64,000 bases of DNA from Verrucomicrobiaceae bacterium (GTDB lineage: Bacteria; Verrucomicrobiota; Verrucomicrobiia; Verrucomicrobiales; Verrucomicrobiaceae), in assembly GCA_027484445.1 (NCBI GenBank), contig JAIXSY010000021.1, forward strand, positions 124,001 through 188,000. Direction: 5' to 3'. This document shows positions 11,301 through 20,848 of the stretch, in pieces (position 1 is the first letter of the stretch; every line of letters starts with the position of its first letter). The notes under the pieces were generated by a model. That model ran no database searches. It had not been told where the DNA came from and saw only the letters and a list, made by a program, of their open reading frames with translations. A program made the translations under genes and the position numbers.

Positions 11301-11815
11301 AGCCCATGGTTCGTCTTGCACGTGTCATGCGTGCGTTTGCCCGTCCACCGAGCAGCAATCCACCCCTGCTGGGGCGTTACTTCATGTGGAATGCTTTGGA
11401 TGAAATTGGCCAATGGCCGATGCAAGCCCCAACGGTCTTCAATTTCTTCACGCCCAATTATGCGCCTGCGGGCCCAATCTTGGAGGCTGGAATCGCAGCG
11501 CCTGAGTTTGAAATCACCACCGAGCTCACCGCAACTGACACAGCCAATTACTTCTTTGAGGGCGTGAGCAATGGTTTCTACACGGACGCAAACAGTCGCA
11601 TCACGCTTGATCTCGCGCCTTTGACGCAACTTTGGTCAACGCCTGCCGCTCTGGTTACGAAGATGGAGACGCTTCTGCTAGCTCGCCCTATGTCCACCAG
11701 CCTTCGCAGTAGCTTGATGAGCATACATGCCCTTTATCCGACCAATCCCAACGCAGGGGTGCGTGTGATGCTGCAGCTGCTGACAGCTTCTCCTGAATTT
11801 GTCACGGAAAAGTAA
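5324..11815 (+). CDS. Six-PA14-repeat secreted protein with C-terminal DUF1800
   Basis: This 2163-aa protein starts with a signal peptide (MSKIISLCAIGCLALTSLAQ). Six PA14-type modules begin near residues 22, 285, 559, 826, 1089 and 1361, each opening with a motif such as GGLLREVWTG or GALTRSVW and containing YYIEALMKE-like or DHLAV segments. Each is followed by a PKD/Ig-like linker; the repeat period is about 268 aa. A DUF5011-like Ig domain (about 1527-1605, GGTFTDPGFSAVDG) precedes DUF1800 (about 1627-2163), which has NEAARFLMQASFGPT, NYAREIMQLFSIGL and QAPTVFNFF. PA14 modules commonly bind glycans. DUF1800 proteins usually pair with DUF1501 proteins, and one lies at the end of this locus. 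The biochemical role is unknown. Confidence 0.9.
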   Translation: MSKIISLCAIGCLALTSLAQSQVTGVLREVWTNLDGTDTADLTLSSEYPSHPVLRVVDASFSAPSNWSERYGVRMRALLTPSTTGNYTFWVSGDDSCELWLSTDATPARKVRIASVPGWTNVLQWNKFTEQRSVPISLTAGQRYYIEALMKEGFGGDHLAVGWATSPDAAPQVIPGANLTPFETPGPAPTGIVVEAGRPMIQHAPNLDIQVQAQALNLNQPGTPPTLQWTQVSGRTAVIATPELSATRITLPAAGTYVFRVTATAGPTSGSDDITVTIAPALAADAGRALAEYWFGVNGTSVTSLTDSMDYPAFPHAHRMLTTLSGRVSIAEQYGERIRGFLLVPTTGSYRFFLSADETAEFRLSTSASPDGLRRLAAVTTRTGVDNFANEAGQASEAVTLTAGQRYAFEILHKELWSADHCMLMWQQPGQDFMSEITGEFLAPPADTAAVTAIAQEFRLTQDYNLNAGRDATLYWPRNTLNLSAFESRRIWGSDTPSRRWSMVSGPGTVLFSSADSAQSLATFPAVGTYVLRYTVTTVNNASTDELTVRVLNPINPNVGGLTRQVWWNRNYNTLADFRADPAFPNSPDITDVIPDLRQSDDWADLYGTRVTGILNVPAGGTTPVAYVFSVSGDDEAEFSISTDATPANLRKVCFTTRFTGREEWTRDASQTSEPILLRPGSRYFIELVHKATWGADHFAVSYTRQGDKRRYLLEGSLVEPAIRAPAFDRTQIFFANAGRDRTYWWPHDRIQLQGSVILRQTSTEPITTLWRQVSGPTARIANPASPTSEAVLTAVGTYVFELAATAGTRTHRDTVSVVVNRAFTTGSGALTRSVWLDVEGGTLADLTAYDPQLAYPHFEDLLPGVEPPVNWADYYGQRLQGTLTVPVGGAHTFWVASDHASDFQIDLKDGLGLRRLAFLDHEGHQPRAWDDHTTQKSVAVQLQANVAYPIQILHKERTGMDHLSLAMSGPATNGREVVSNAFLKPERNAPAFNPEITVTLGRDRTLLWPQSQLALAALVYDLKEGPRPLTYQWRSSSRAVSFDNTTGPVAVATFTGPGLYEITLSATDGQNTSSDTLLVTVQSPLMPRAGGLLREVWTGISGSSISNLTSASAYAGRPNFSDIVPNLETPANWGDNYGQRLSGFLQVPVAGDYVFLIASDDQSELWLNANGETAAGAVRICSAPWATGRYNWNANAAQKSAAIRLVPGRRYYIQALQKEGGGDDYLAVAYRLATQMDAEAQVIPGVLLSPPDGVNATALDSEMTVRAGEPQTSYWPKARYTLSGSALDYVPGPQALAYRWTLQTGPSGAATRTVFDSPTAPSTSVELPMAGTYQFLLTVTDGRNTRTATTSITVLPALGAGTGSILAEVFNGITGSWVTDLTRNAKFPGSPDARFQLRSVEIPSNRGDNYGMLIRGYLFAPATGVYRFNLASDEWSEAYLSTDRTPEKKEMLCFVPAATDFYEWRRFPDYQLSRPISLVKGQSYYIEIRYKESGWRDHLALAWLQPGKTAFEVVDGPFLAPFQLADRTAPVVTLTGGDVTLQVGGTFTDPGFSAVDGADGDLSGSVRVEGTVDSSTPGTYVLRYIVADRAGNESVAAVRRVTVAVAAGTEPTYPADTSAAHPITAWTPPASLTDNEAARFLMQASFGPTESEIARVKQLGFSRWIDEQLALPASSHLDHLDRMALYENAQEKLLELAREANTLGLPGAMMPLARTPVNTEDRLYSWWTLAMNSPDQLRQRVALALSEIIVISDRSGSALRNYPRGCTNFYDLLVKSIGAGKTYRQLLEEVTLNPMMGTWLTMVRSSKAKPDENYAREIMQLFSIGLEHLNKDGTFKRNALGNTIPTYGQEEIRELSRAFTGWTYANSRSFTWTSSPDEVNPMMAFEDQHDRGQKVIVGGATVPAGQTAIQDVRRCVDVLAAHPNVGPFIAKRLIQRLVMSNPSPAYIFRVSRTWDDNGRGVRGDIGAVVKAILLDREARTVGTTLRDGKLSEPMVRLARVMRAFARPPSSNPPLLGRYFMWNALDEIGQWPMQAPTVFNFFTPNYAPAGPILEAGIAAPEFEITTELTATDTANYFFEGVSNGFYTDANSRITLDLAPLTQLWSTPAALVTKMETLLLARPMSTSLRSSLMSIHALYPTNPNAGVRVMLQLLTASPEFVTEK

Positions 11816-11987
11816 GGGACTTGTCATGAGATTTTAGGGTAAGGTTTTTGGATTTTGTCATACTTTTGAGTCGGCGAAATAGATTCCTGCAGAATGTTTT
11901 CCAAAATCAGAGGCAAGGCATCGAAAAGCGTCAACACTCTAACGCTAAGCCATCTCGTGCGTCCATGGCTTACTCACCTATCCGACC

Positions 11988-14900
11988 ATGCGCACGAGAC
12001 TTCTGTTTGGCGTTTTTATTGCAGCGACGATCCCTGTCGTGCTGTGGCTTTTCCATTCTAAATTAGATGTCGGAAAGCCGGCGGTTGTATTCAAAGGTGC
12101 AAGTTCAGCTTCCTCGACCGACCTTCAGACGCTGAAGACGAGCCATACTCCTAATTCAAAAGCAAACCATGAATCGAGAGATGCTTTGGCATCCTTTGAC
12201 TCCTGGCTCATGGAGTATTTGAAGGACCCGCAGGGCACACGGATCGAAGAAGGCAAAAGCATGGCACGTGAGCGGAGACCTGCCTTTCGGCAGCTCATTC
12301 AGACCGATCCCAGACAGGCGCTGAACCGTGCCGTACCGATGGTGACTCGACAGAAGCTACCTCGCGAAATCGTGGCTTTGCTGGAGGAGCGAGTCGCGGC
12401 CAAAGGTGAACTTCGTGTTTACGCAGCCAGCCCAGACTCCAAGCTGAGGGGGGAGAAGCCCTATCTGCGCTACGCTGCAACGCGTGACGGGCGGACGTAT
12501 GAGGCCAATGTGTATGGCAGAAGAGAGACTATTCTTCAGACCCAGGAGGATGTGCATTTGATTGGGGTCGCGATGGACGAACAAATCGCAATCAGCGAGT
12601 CACCGGGGCGTCGCTTGGAGCCAGGTGAGTATGTGCCCAAGGGCAAAAAGCAGGTCGAGGTCTGCCCGATCTCGGGTGAGAGCACGGAACGTGAGGCCGA
12701 AAAATCCAGTGAGGCTGTGCCGGAACTTTTGGCCGTGGTCGAGACAGGTGACGAAGTGGTGTATTTGTGCGATGGAGCGCATTTCCAGCCCTACATCAAT
12801 GGGCTGATCATGGCTGAGGCTGGCACAGGCGGAGCCCAAAGCTTCACGGGTCAGATGCCCTCGGCCTCGGTGCCCTCTGTGGGGGTGGTGAAGGTGCTTT
12901 ATGTGCCTGTGATGTTCGCCGACCAGGGGCAGGTTCCTGCCAGTGAGGCCACCATGCAGGACGGTCTGCGGCAGGTGGCCGAGTTTTATCAGACGCAATC
13001 CTATGGTCGCCTGACCCTTGTGGCCACGGTGACGCCTCCTGTGCGTTTACCGCGTAGCCAAGCGTGGTATGTGGGCAAGGATGTACAAAGTGGTCATATC
13101 CGAGAGGTGGATGGATTGTCTGCGGAGATGAATCATGCCAAAGAGGCTGCACGCGCTGCGGGTTACGATTGGCAGGATTACCACTGTTTCTGTGTTCGGT
13201 CGAATGGTGGTGCCCGTCATCCAACGAGTTATGGGGGTGGTAGCAGTAGTGGGGGTGGTAATGTTTGGATGCGCACGGATAGCGTTGGCACGATTGCTCA
13301 TGAGATAGGACATGCGTTTGGCCTTGGTCACGCGAATTTTTGGCTAACCAATGGTGCCAGTGTAGCGGGGCCTGGTGGCAATGAGGAGTATCGCAATATC
13401 TTTGACAACATGGGCACTGCTCAGCCTCCGTCAGGCCACTACAATGCTCAGGCAAAAAACCAAATTCGTTGGATGCCGCCGGAGTATGCTCCGCCGATCA
13501 CAGCGAGCGGTCAGTACCGCATTTTTGCCTTTGACACGCCTCGGTTGGTGCCTGGACAACTTTATGGTCTTCAAATTCGCAAAGATGCGGAACGAACTTA
13601 CTGGGGAGAGTTCCGCACCTTGTTTCCAGGCAACGTGTGGGCTTCGAATGGGCTGATCCTTGGTTGGAAATGGCCATCCAATGGAGGTGGGAATATTCAA
13701 CTGCTAGATACCACGCCAGGCTCTATCAGTGGCAGGGCGGACTGCCCTCTTGTGCCCGGTAGCACTTTTTCGGATAGGGATAGTGGTATTCACATCACCA
13801 CGCTAGCGGTCAATGCAAACAGCGCACCCCCGAGTCTGGACGTGCAGGTGAACTTGGGAGACTTTCCTGGCAACCAAGCACCCACGTTAGGCCTGACCCC
13901 TGCTGCTCCCGTGGTGCCCACGAATGTTAATGTGACATTTATCGCTACGGCAAACGATCCTGATGGGGATACCCTTTCTTATTCCTGGCGTTGGCATGAT
14001 GATGTGGTTTCTCCCAACAGTCCGATGGTGACGCGTAGCTTTGCTATGGCTGGGATTTACACCTTAAGCTGTGTGGTTTCAGACATGAAGGGCGGCATCG
14101 CGGTGAGGAATGCCGTGATCACGGTAGGCCATGGCAACGGGCGTTTTGTCATTCGTGGTCGGATCACCCTGGATGGAGTGGGTATGCCTGGAATCAATGT
14201 GACAACCACTGGCAGCAATGGCACACTGACGGACAACGACGGTCATTACGCGATCTCCAATCTTGCAGCAGGCACCTACTTGATCACACCTGCTGGTCAT
14301 GGTTGGCGCTTTAACGAAAGGTTCAACAACACGGTGACGGTGGGGCCGAGCTTTACAGGGGCCGATTTCACCATGGAGCCTTTGCCGATTGTTTCCTTGA
14401 CGACACCTGTGCCTGCGACTCAGGAAGCTGCGAACCCCACGCCTGCTCAATTTCGCCTGAGCCGAACGGGTCCAATCAATTTTCCGCTCACGGTTTATAC
14501 TCTTGCAGTGCGCGGCACAGCTACAGCTGGGTCGGATTACAGCTTCTCGCCCGACTACACGGCCATCAGCAGCACACCTTATTTTTCGTTCACCATTCCG
14601 GCCAATAGCAGCTTCTTGGACATTTCGGTCAATCCAATGAATGATAGCGGTCAAGAAGGCGATGAAAATGTCGAGCTGATCCTGGGTCTGGATGCGAACT
14701 ACTTGAATGGAAAGCCAGCGAGCGCACAAATCACCGTTCAGGACAATGACACGGCGCTGCCAAGGGTGTCCTTGACCTCGAATGTGAGCCAAGTGGTCGA
14801 AGGCAGTGGCCAATCCATCACATGCACGGTAACACGAACGGGAGCTACCACCGCAGCGCTGGTCGTGCCCTACACCGTGGACGCTTTCGGCACAGCGACG

Positions 14901-17900
14901 AATAGCGTGGATTACTCCACGCTGAGTGGTTCGGTGACGATCCCCATCGGTGCTTCGAGTGCTAGTTTTTCAGTCACTCCGCTGGAGGACAGTTTGGCTG
15001 AGGCCGTGGAAACGGTGCGGCTTTCGATTGCTTCGGGAGTTGTTTTCATCGCCGATGCAGTCGCCAGCAGTCTCTCGCTGGCCTTGGTGGATAATGATGG
15101 GCAGGAAGTCATGGTGAGTGTATCTGACGCGATGGCTCGCGAGACAGACCGGAGCCAAGCTGGGGCCATTCCCGATCCGGGTGTTTTCCTGCTGACCCGC
15201 ACGGGCAATAGCACCGTGTCGTTGACAGTCTTTTACAGCGTGACGGGCACCGCGCTGCATGGAACTGACTACGAGGCTCTTCCAGGTTCGGTGACGTTTC
15301 CAGCAGGTGAAACGCAGCAGCTGGTGACGATCATGCCACGCTACGATGGCTTTGGCGAGGGCGCGGAGACGGTGCTGCTTTCCATCGCGGATGGGAATGC
15401 GGCCTACCGCTCGTCTTCCACCACCAGCAGCGGCATTGTGACGATCAATGACCATGCGAATGATAAGCCATTGGTGGAGGTCACAGCCATTGGCAGTATT
15501 GCGGCAGAGCCTTCGACAAACGGTCAGTTCCGTCTGACGGCAAGAGGTGGCAGTGGTTCTCTCACGGTGAATTACACCATCACCGGCACGGCGACCTCAG
15601 GCACAGACTACTCGATGGTTGGGCTCAACACGACGACGCTCACTGGCAGCACGACTCTTACACTAACAGGTGGCACAGTGACGCGAAACCTTGATGTTGT
15701 GGTGCTGGATGATAACACTTTGGAAGACCTAGAGAACATCGTCCTCACTCTCACTTCGAGTCCAGATTATACCTTGTGGGATCAGAGCAAGACGGCGACG
15801 CATCTGCTGCGAGATGATGATCAGCCAACGGTCTTTGTCGATCCGCAAATCAGCACAGGGGCGGTTCATTCTGTTTCGGAGAGCAGCACCAACATGACTT
15901 TGGATTTTTATTTCTCCCGCACGGGCATAACCTCGAATCCTTTGACTGTGAACTATACGCTGGCAGGCACCGCCACGAATGGAACCGATTACACCCAGCT
16001 CAGCGGCACAGTGACGATCCCAGCCGGGGCTCCGGGAGTGGATGTGAACTTTAACACCATCAGCGATACGCTCTTTGAGGGCACAGAAACGGTGACGGTG
16101 CAGTTGGCACCAGGTGATTATGCGCGTGGTCCAGATGCGACTCTGTACATCTTGGATGATGACGCGGGTGCTCAGGTGGTTAGCTTTGCCTCCAGTGGCA
16201 GTAGTTCGGTCGAAAGCGTGAGCAACATCAACATCCCGGTCGTCTTGTCGGCACCTGCTACCTCACCCGTGAGTGTCGATTACCTGTTGGAGTCGGGGCC
16301 GCGAACACCCACGATGCTATCGGGCATGTGGGTTCGGGTGATTCGTGCGGGCAATAGCTATTCGGCTTGGTCTTCCTATGATGGAGTGAACTTCGTTCAG
16401 CGCGGCACGACCCTAACTTTGACAGGAATGCCGACCAGCGGATACCTCGCAGGTATCTACGTCACTTCTGGGGCGAGTAGCACCTTAGCGAATGTGGGGG
16501 TGGATAGCTTCACCGTGACGGGTTTAGACGGCGGCGGTAGCGTCGGCTCGGTGCTTACCGCAGCGATTGGCTCCGAGAGCCCTAGAGGTGGCTTCACCCA
16601 AGGAGAAAATGGATATAACATCATCTGCGGTGGGCCTGACTTGAGTGCAAGTGGAAGCACGGATGGAGGGCGCATGATCTATGTGCCCATCACCAGTTCT
16701 GCGAATTGCATCGTGACGGCTCGTGTGTTGGGCTTTACGGGCAGCAGTAGCTCGATGAAAGCGGGAGTCTGCATCCGGGAGGGCACCGCCAACAATGCCC
16801 GCCACATGAGCATGATGACGGATGTGAATGTGGCTCAGCAGCAAGCGATCTGGCGTCTCACATCAGGTGGTAATGCCGCCCAATCCGCCGCGCAGGCAAC
16901 GTATGCGAAACCTCGTTGGCTGCGTCTTCAGCGCAGTGCGGGGGTGTTCACTGCTTCAGTCTCCGCAGATGGCAACGCTTGGACGGTGACTGGTGTGGCT
17001 CCAGCGGTGCCGTTGGGTTCACTCAGCCTCGTGGGATTGGCAGCCTCGGCACGCAACGATAATCTTCAAATGCAGGCGATTTTCGACAATGTCACTCTTA
17101 GCACAGGCCATGCCTTCACGGGGCGAACGATCGGCTTTGTGAATCAGCCGGGTAGTGTGGCTCAGGGCTCAGGGACATGGCAGATCACATCTTCTGGTGC
17201 GGGTTTCATGCAAAATCAGAATTCTACCGAAGATGAAGGGCATATGGCGGGTGCGTCCGTCTCGGGGGATTTTACCCTCACGGCGCGTTTGGTCAGTGTC
17301 ACGGGCGGAGCCGCGAATGCCCAGGCAGGTTTGATGGTTCGGGAGTCTGCCAATCATCAGGCACGTGCCTTGTGGTTTGGTCTGACGGGCAGCGGCACAT
17401 CGGCCCCCGAGTTTCGGGCACGTCTTTCTTCCACCAGTTCGGGGGAGGGGATGACGGTGGATTATCACCTGCTGCCAGGCACGCTTACCTTTGGGATCGG
17501 AGAGCAGACGAAAAACATCGTTCTGAATGTCACGAACGACACCATTTCGGAACCCATTGAGTTTGTGAATGTGCTACTGCGCTATCCAAACGCAGCCATG
17601 CTTGGCACGCCCAGCGCCTACACTCATGCCCTTTTGGATGATGATGCGGTCAATGCTTTTCTTCCGGTGGTGGGTTTTGCGGGCAGTGCCTCCAGTGGAT
17701 CGGAGGCTGCCTCGCCCGTTTCTATACCCATCACGCTCAGTGCCCCATCCAGTGTGCCGGTGACGGTAAACTTTGACGTTACTCCAGGTGGATCAGCTAC
17801 GGGCGGTGGTGTGGATTTTACCTCGATCACTGGCACGCTCACCTTTGCCCCCGGCGAGATTTTGAAACACCTGCTGCTTCCGATTGCCAATGATGCTTTG

Positions 17901-20750
17901 CTAGAGAATTCCGAGACTGTTGAGCTAGCCCTGAGTTCGGCGACCCATGCGGTGCTTAGCACGACCTCGAGGCATACTTTCACGATTCAGGATGACGATA
18001 CGCCTTCGGTCAGCATTACCGCCAGCACACCCGTGGCCAGTGAAGGTGGGGCTTCTGGGGCGTTTACGGTGTCGCGAACGGGAAGCACAGCTTCGGCGCT
18101 GACAGTCAATTTCACGCGCACAGGCACCGCCACCAGTGGCACGGATTTCATAGCCTTTGCACCGTTGACCTCCATTAGCATTCCAGCTGGGCAAAGCAGT
18201 GTGGAGCTGCCCGTGGTGACGCTGCAGGATGTTTCAGCTGAATCTTCAGAGACGGTGATTGTCACGATTGATGATAATGTTGGTTACTCCAAGGGCATTT
18301 CTTCCAGCGCCACGGTCACGATCATGGATGATGATCTGAACACAGTCACCCTCACAGCCACAGATGGGATAGCGACGGAGGCAGGTGATCCGGGCCAATT
18401 TACGCTGACACGCACTGGATCGCTGGATGCCAGCCTGACCGTCAATTATGTGGTCACAGGCACAACCACGAACGGAACAGATCACAACAACATCACAACG
18501 AGCCGCACTTTTGGCATTGGCGTTTCCTCGCAAACCATCGCGGTGATACCGACTCCCGATGTTCAGTCTGAAGGTCATGAAGAGCTGGTCATTTCCCTGG
18601 AACCAAGAGCGAACTATGTTTTGGGCAGTCCCTCTGTCGCAAATGTGACGCTGCTGGATGATGATTTGCCACCCACTGTTTTCATCAGCAGTCCCAAAGG
18701 AAAAAGCACCATCATCCCTACGAACCAGGGGCTCATGCTTGAGGCAGAAGGCTTGGATGATGGGCTGCCGGGCCCGCTGTCCTATGCCTGGAGTCAGCTT
18801 TTTGGTCCGGGTCAAACCTTGTTCGGTAGCCCTGCCTCCTCGACCACGAGCGCGACTTTTCCAGTGCCTGGGGTCTATGGACTGCGGGTCACTGTTTCGG
18901 ATGGTCAATTGACCGCGAGCGATACCATCTTTGTGCAATCGGGAGGCTTTGCGTATGCGAACTGGGTCGGTATCGACCAAGGCCCGCCAGGAGTTCGAGG
19001 CATCAGCGGTGAGTCGAGTGGAGGTGTCTTCACGCTGATTGGCAGCGGCATAGGCTATAGCGGCACGAATGACAGTGGGCACCTGATGTTTCGACAGCTT
19101 TTAGGAGGCACGGGAGATTGTTCCATCACAGCACGATTGGTTAGCGCGGAGGGTGCCTCGACACGGCTGGCGGGCATCACACTGCGTGACACTTCATGGA
19201 AGGGGGCTCGACGAGCCAACTTAGTGATCAATGGCGCAGGCGTTCTTCAGTTTCGCGCACGCAGTGCGGCCAACTCGGCTGACACGGCCAGCACGATCAC
19301 AGGTCTCGCCACGCCACGTTGGCTGAGATTGGAGCGTGTGGGGAACAGTATCACAGCCAGTCATGCGCCTGATGTGAATGGTAACGCTGGCGCATGGACG
19401 CAGGTGGGCACTAGCACCGCCATCCAAATGGGGGCAAATGTGGTGGTCGGTATGGTGGTGAGTGCAGGGACGCAGACACCTCTCACAGCCACTGCAGCAG
19501 CTCGGTTTGACCAAGTGACGGTCACTCCTGCCTTTGCAGGGGCTGCCTTGCATTCCGAAGATTTAGGCAACTACACGATCCCAGGTAGTTCGAGTGTCTC
19601 TTCCGGCACGACCACTGTCACGGGGTTTGGTTCCCATGATAGCTCTGGAGGCCATTTTCGGTATCAACAGGTCTGGGGGGACTGTGTTATCACTGCACGT
19701 CTGATGAATCATAGCGGTACCACGAGAAGCGCGCAAAGTGGTATCGTCCTCAGAGACACGACTGACAACGGTGCTTTCTGCTTCTATGGCGATACTAGTG
19801 TGGATGGATTCCAAGTCGATTGTCGCAGTGTTCCTGCTGGCAGTCCTACTAAATTGGAAACGGGGGGCAGTTTGGGCAACTGGATCCGGCTGGTGCGCCG
19901 TGGAAGCATTGTGGCTGCCTTTCGAGCTGCGAATGTCAATGGAGCTCCTGGGCAGTGGACTCAGGTCTCAGGGGATCTGCCGTTGTCTCTCTCCGCGCCG
20001 CTTTTGGTTGGCCTGCTGACGGATAGTGAAAGTAGCTCAGCTGCCATTGGCACTTACACCAACTTCACCGTTGAGCCGCTTAACACGGTCCCCGTGGTGA
20101 ACCCAGGCATAGTCTCTTCCTTTGCGCCCTTTGCTCTGACGGCCACGGTAACGGATGATGGACTTCCAGCTTTACCCGGCATGGTCGCGGTGCAGTGGTC
20201 ACGTGTCTCTGGGCCTGGCAACGCTGTTTTTGCAAACCCTGACGCCACCAGCACCCTGCTCACGCTGAGTCAAAGCGGCCAGCACAGGCTGCGGCTAACG
20301 GCCGATGATGGTAACACCAAGAGCTTCTCTGATCTGGTCTTTTCTGGCTACCTGAATGGCTACGATCAGTGGCATGATCTGTCCTTTGTCGGTGGGTTGA
20401 CGAACCCAGCAGGAGCCTTGTTGGAAGACCCTGATCAGGATGGAATGCGCAACCTGATGGAGTATGCGTTTGGCCTGACGCCCACCAGCGCTGCGGCGAG
20501 TCCGATCGTGACCGACAGGGTCGTCGTCGGTCAGGACTCGTTCCTGAGAATCGATGTGCCACGCAGTGCCAGTGCCACCGGGCTGAGCTGGATTGTCGAG
20601 GCCACCAGCGATCTAACCAACCCAGCTAGCTGGTCCTCGGACGGTTTGGTGGTGGAAGTGAACACGCCGACACGGCTGCGCGTGCGTGACTTTGTGCCTG
20701 CGGCTCCTGGGGTGCGGCGCTTCATGCGCGTCAGGGTGCTGCGATTGTAA
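11988..20750 (+). CDS. Giant surface metallopeptidase with nine Calx-beta domains
   Basis: The product is 2920 aa. An N-terminal membrane segment or uncleaved signal (residues 4-24) is followed by an M6/M11-like zinc metallopeptidase with HEIGHAFGLGHA near residue 436 (HExxHxxGxxH). Then come a PKD-like domain (about 629-714), a carboxypeptidase-regulatory-like domain (about 717-799), and nine Calx-beta domains (about 800-2226) marked by GTATxGTDY and LDDD motifs. The sixth is interrupted by about 385 residues of concanavalin/DUF1349-like sequence. Two further DUF1349-like domains (about 2322-2695), PKD-like domains and a C-terminal DQDGMRNLMEYAFGL module follow. Calx-beta domains usually bind calcium, so a long calcium-stiffened adhesin/protease is inferred. 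It lies 172 bp after the DUF1800 gene. Confidence 0.85.
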   Translation: MRTRLLFGVFIAATIPVVLWLFHSKLDVGKPAVVFKGASSASSTDLQTLKTSHTPNSKANHESRDALASFDSWLMEYLKDPQGTRIEEGKSMARERRPAFRQLIQTDPRQALNRAVPMVTRQKLPREIVALLEERVAAKGELRVYAASPDSKLRGEKPYLRYAATRDGRTYEANVYGRRETILQTQEDVHLIGVAMDEQIAISESPGRRLEPGEYVPKGKKQVEVCPISGESTEREAEKSSEAVPELLAVVETGDEVVYLCDGAHFQPYINGLIMAEAGTGGAQSFTGQMPSASVPSVGVVKVLYVPVMFADQGQVPASEATMQDGLRQVAEFYQTQSYGRLTLVATVTPPVRLPRSQAWYVGKDVQSGHIREVDGLSAEMNHAKEAARAAGYDWQDYHCFCVRSNGGARHPTSYGGGSSSGGGNVWMRTDSVGTIAHEIGHAFGLGHANFWLTNGASVAGPGGNEEYRNIFDNMGTAQPPSGHYNAQAKNQIRWMPPEYAPPITASGQYRIFAFDTPRLVPGQLYGLQIRKDAERTYWGEFRTLFPGNVWASNGLILGWKWPSNGGGNIQLLDTTPGSISGRADCPLVPGSTFSDRDSGIHITTLAVNANSAPPSLDVQVNLGDFPGNQAPTLGLTPAAPVVPTNVNVTFIATANDPDGDTLSYSWRWHDDVVSPNSPMVTRSFAMAGIYTLSCVVSDMKGGIAVRNAVITVGHGNGRFVIRGRITLDGVGMPGINVTTTGSNGTLTDNDGHYAISNLAAGTYLITPAGHGWRFNERFNNTVTVGPSFTGADFTMEPLPIVSLTTPVPATQEAANPTPAQFRLSRTGPINFPLTVYTLAVRGTATAGSDYSFSPDYTAISSTPYFSFTIPANSSFLDISVNPMNDSGQEGDENVELILGLDANYLNGKPASAQITVQDNDTALPRVSLTSNVSQVVEGSGQSITCTVTRTGATTAALVVPYTVDAFGTATNSVDYSTLSGSVTIPIGASSASFSVTPLEDSLAEAVETVRLSIASGVVFIADAVASSLSLALVDNDGQEVMVSVSDAMARETDRSQAGAIPDPGVFLLTRTGNSTVSLTVFYSVTGTALHGTDYEALPGSVTFPAGETQQLVTIMPRYDGFGEGAETVLLSIADGNAAYRSSSTTSSGIVTINDHANDKPLVEVTAIGSIAAEPSTNGQFRLTARGGSGSLTVNYTITGTATSGTDYSMVGLNTTTLTGSTTLTLTGGTVTRNLDVVVLDDNTLEDLENIVLTLTSSPDYTLWDQSKTATHLLRDDDQPTVFVDPQISTGAVHSVSESSTNMTLDFYFSRTGITSNPLTVNYTLAGTATNGTDYTQLSGTVTIPAGAPGVDVNFNTISDTLFEGTETVTVQLAPGDYARGPDATLYILDDDAGAQVVSFASSGSSSVESVSNINIPVVLSAPATSPVSVDYLLESGPRTPTMLSGMWVRVIRAGNSYSAWSSYDGVNFVQRGTTLTLTGMPTSGYLAGIYVTSGASSTLANVGVDSFTVTGLDGGGSVGSVLTAAIGSESPRGGFTQGENGYNIICGGPDLSASGSTDGGRMIYVPITSSANCIVTARVLGFTGSSSSMKAGVCIREGTANNARHMSMMTDVNVAQQQAIWRLTSGGNAAQSAAQATYAKPRWLRLQRSAGVFTASVSADGNAWTVTGVAPAVPLGSLSLVGLAASARNDNLQMQAIFDNVTLSTGHAFTGRTIGFVNQPGSVAQGSGTWQITSSGAGFMQNQNSTEDEGHMAGASVSGDFTLTARLVSVTGGAANAQAGLMVRESANHQARALWFGLTGSGTSAPEFRARLSSTSSGEGMTVDYHLLPGTLTFGIGEQTKNIVLNVTNDTISEPIEFVNVLLRYPNAAMLGTPSAYTHALLDDDAVNAFLPVVGFAGSASSGSEAASPVSIPITLSAPSSVPVTVNFDVTPGGSATGGGVDFTSITGTLTFAPGEILKHLLLPIANDALLENSETVELALSSATHAVLSTTSRHTFTIQDDDTPSVSITASTPVASEGGASGAFTVSRTGSTASALTVNFTRTGTATSGTDFIAFAPLTSISIPAGQSSVELPVVTLQDVSAESSETVIVTIDDNVGYSKGISSSATVTIMDDDLNTVTLTATDGIATEAGDPGQFTLTRTGSLDASLTVNYVVTGTTTNGTDHNNITTSRTFGIGVSSQTIAVIPTPDVQSEGHEELVISLEPRANYVLGSPSVANVTLLDDDLPPTVFISSPKGKSTIIPTNQGLMLEAEGLDDGLPGPLSYAWSQLFGPGQTLFGSPASSTTSATFPVPGVYGLRVTVSDGQLTASDTIFVQSGGFAYANWVGIDQGPPGVRGISGESSGGVFTLIGSGIGYSGTNDSGHLMFRQLLGGTGDCSITARLVSAEGASTRLAGITLRDTSWKGARRANLVINGAGVLQFRARSAANSADTASTITGLATPRWLRLERVGNSITASHAPDVNGNAGAWTQVGTSTAIQMGANVVVGMVVSAGTQTPLTATAAARFDQVTVTPAFAGAALHSEDLGNYTIPGSSSVSSGTTTVTGFGSHDSSGGHFRYQQVWGDCVITARLMNHSGTTRSAQSGIVLRDTTDNGAFCFYGDTSVDGFQVDCRSVPAGSPTKLETGGSLGNWIRLVRRGSIVAAFRAANVNGAPGQWTQVSGDLPLSLSAPLLVGLLTDSESSSAAIGTYTNFTVEPLNTVPVVNPGIVSSFAPFALTATVTDDGLPALPGMVAVQWSRVSGPGNAVFANPDATSTLLTLSQSGQHRLRLTADDGNTKSFSDLVFSGYLNGYDQWHDLSFVGGLTNPAGALLEDPDQDGMRNLMEYAFGLTPTSAAASPIVTDRVVVGQDSFLRIDVPRSASATGLSWIVEATSDLTNPASWSSDGLVVEVNTPTRLRVRDFVPAAPGVRRFMRVRVLRL

Positions 20751-20848
20751 GCCTTTTGGGAGGTTCCTGGACATTTCCGCTTTCGGGGTTTCATTATTCC
20801 AGTGCAGGCATGGCGAGCGCCTTTCCTGGACGATTTCATCAAGCTGCC

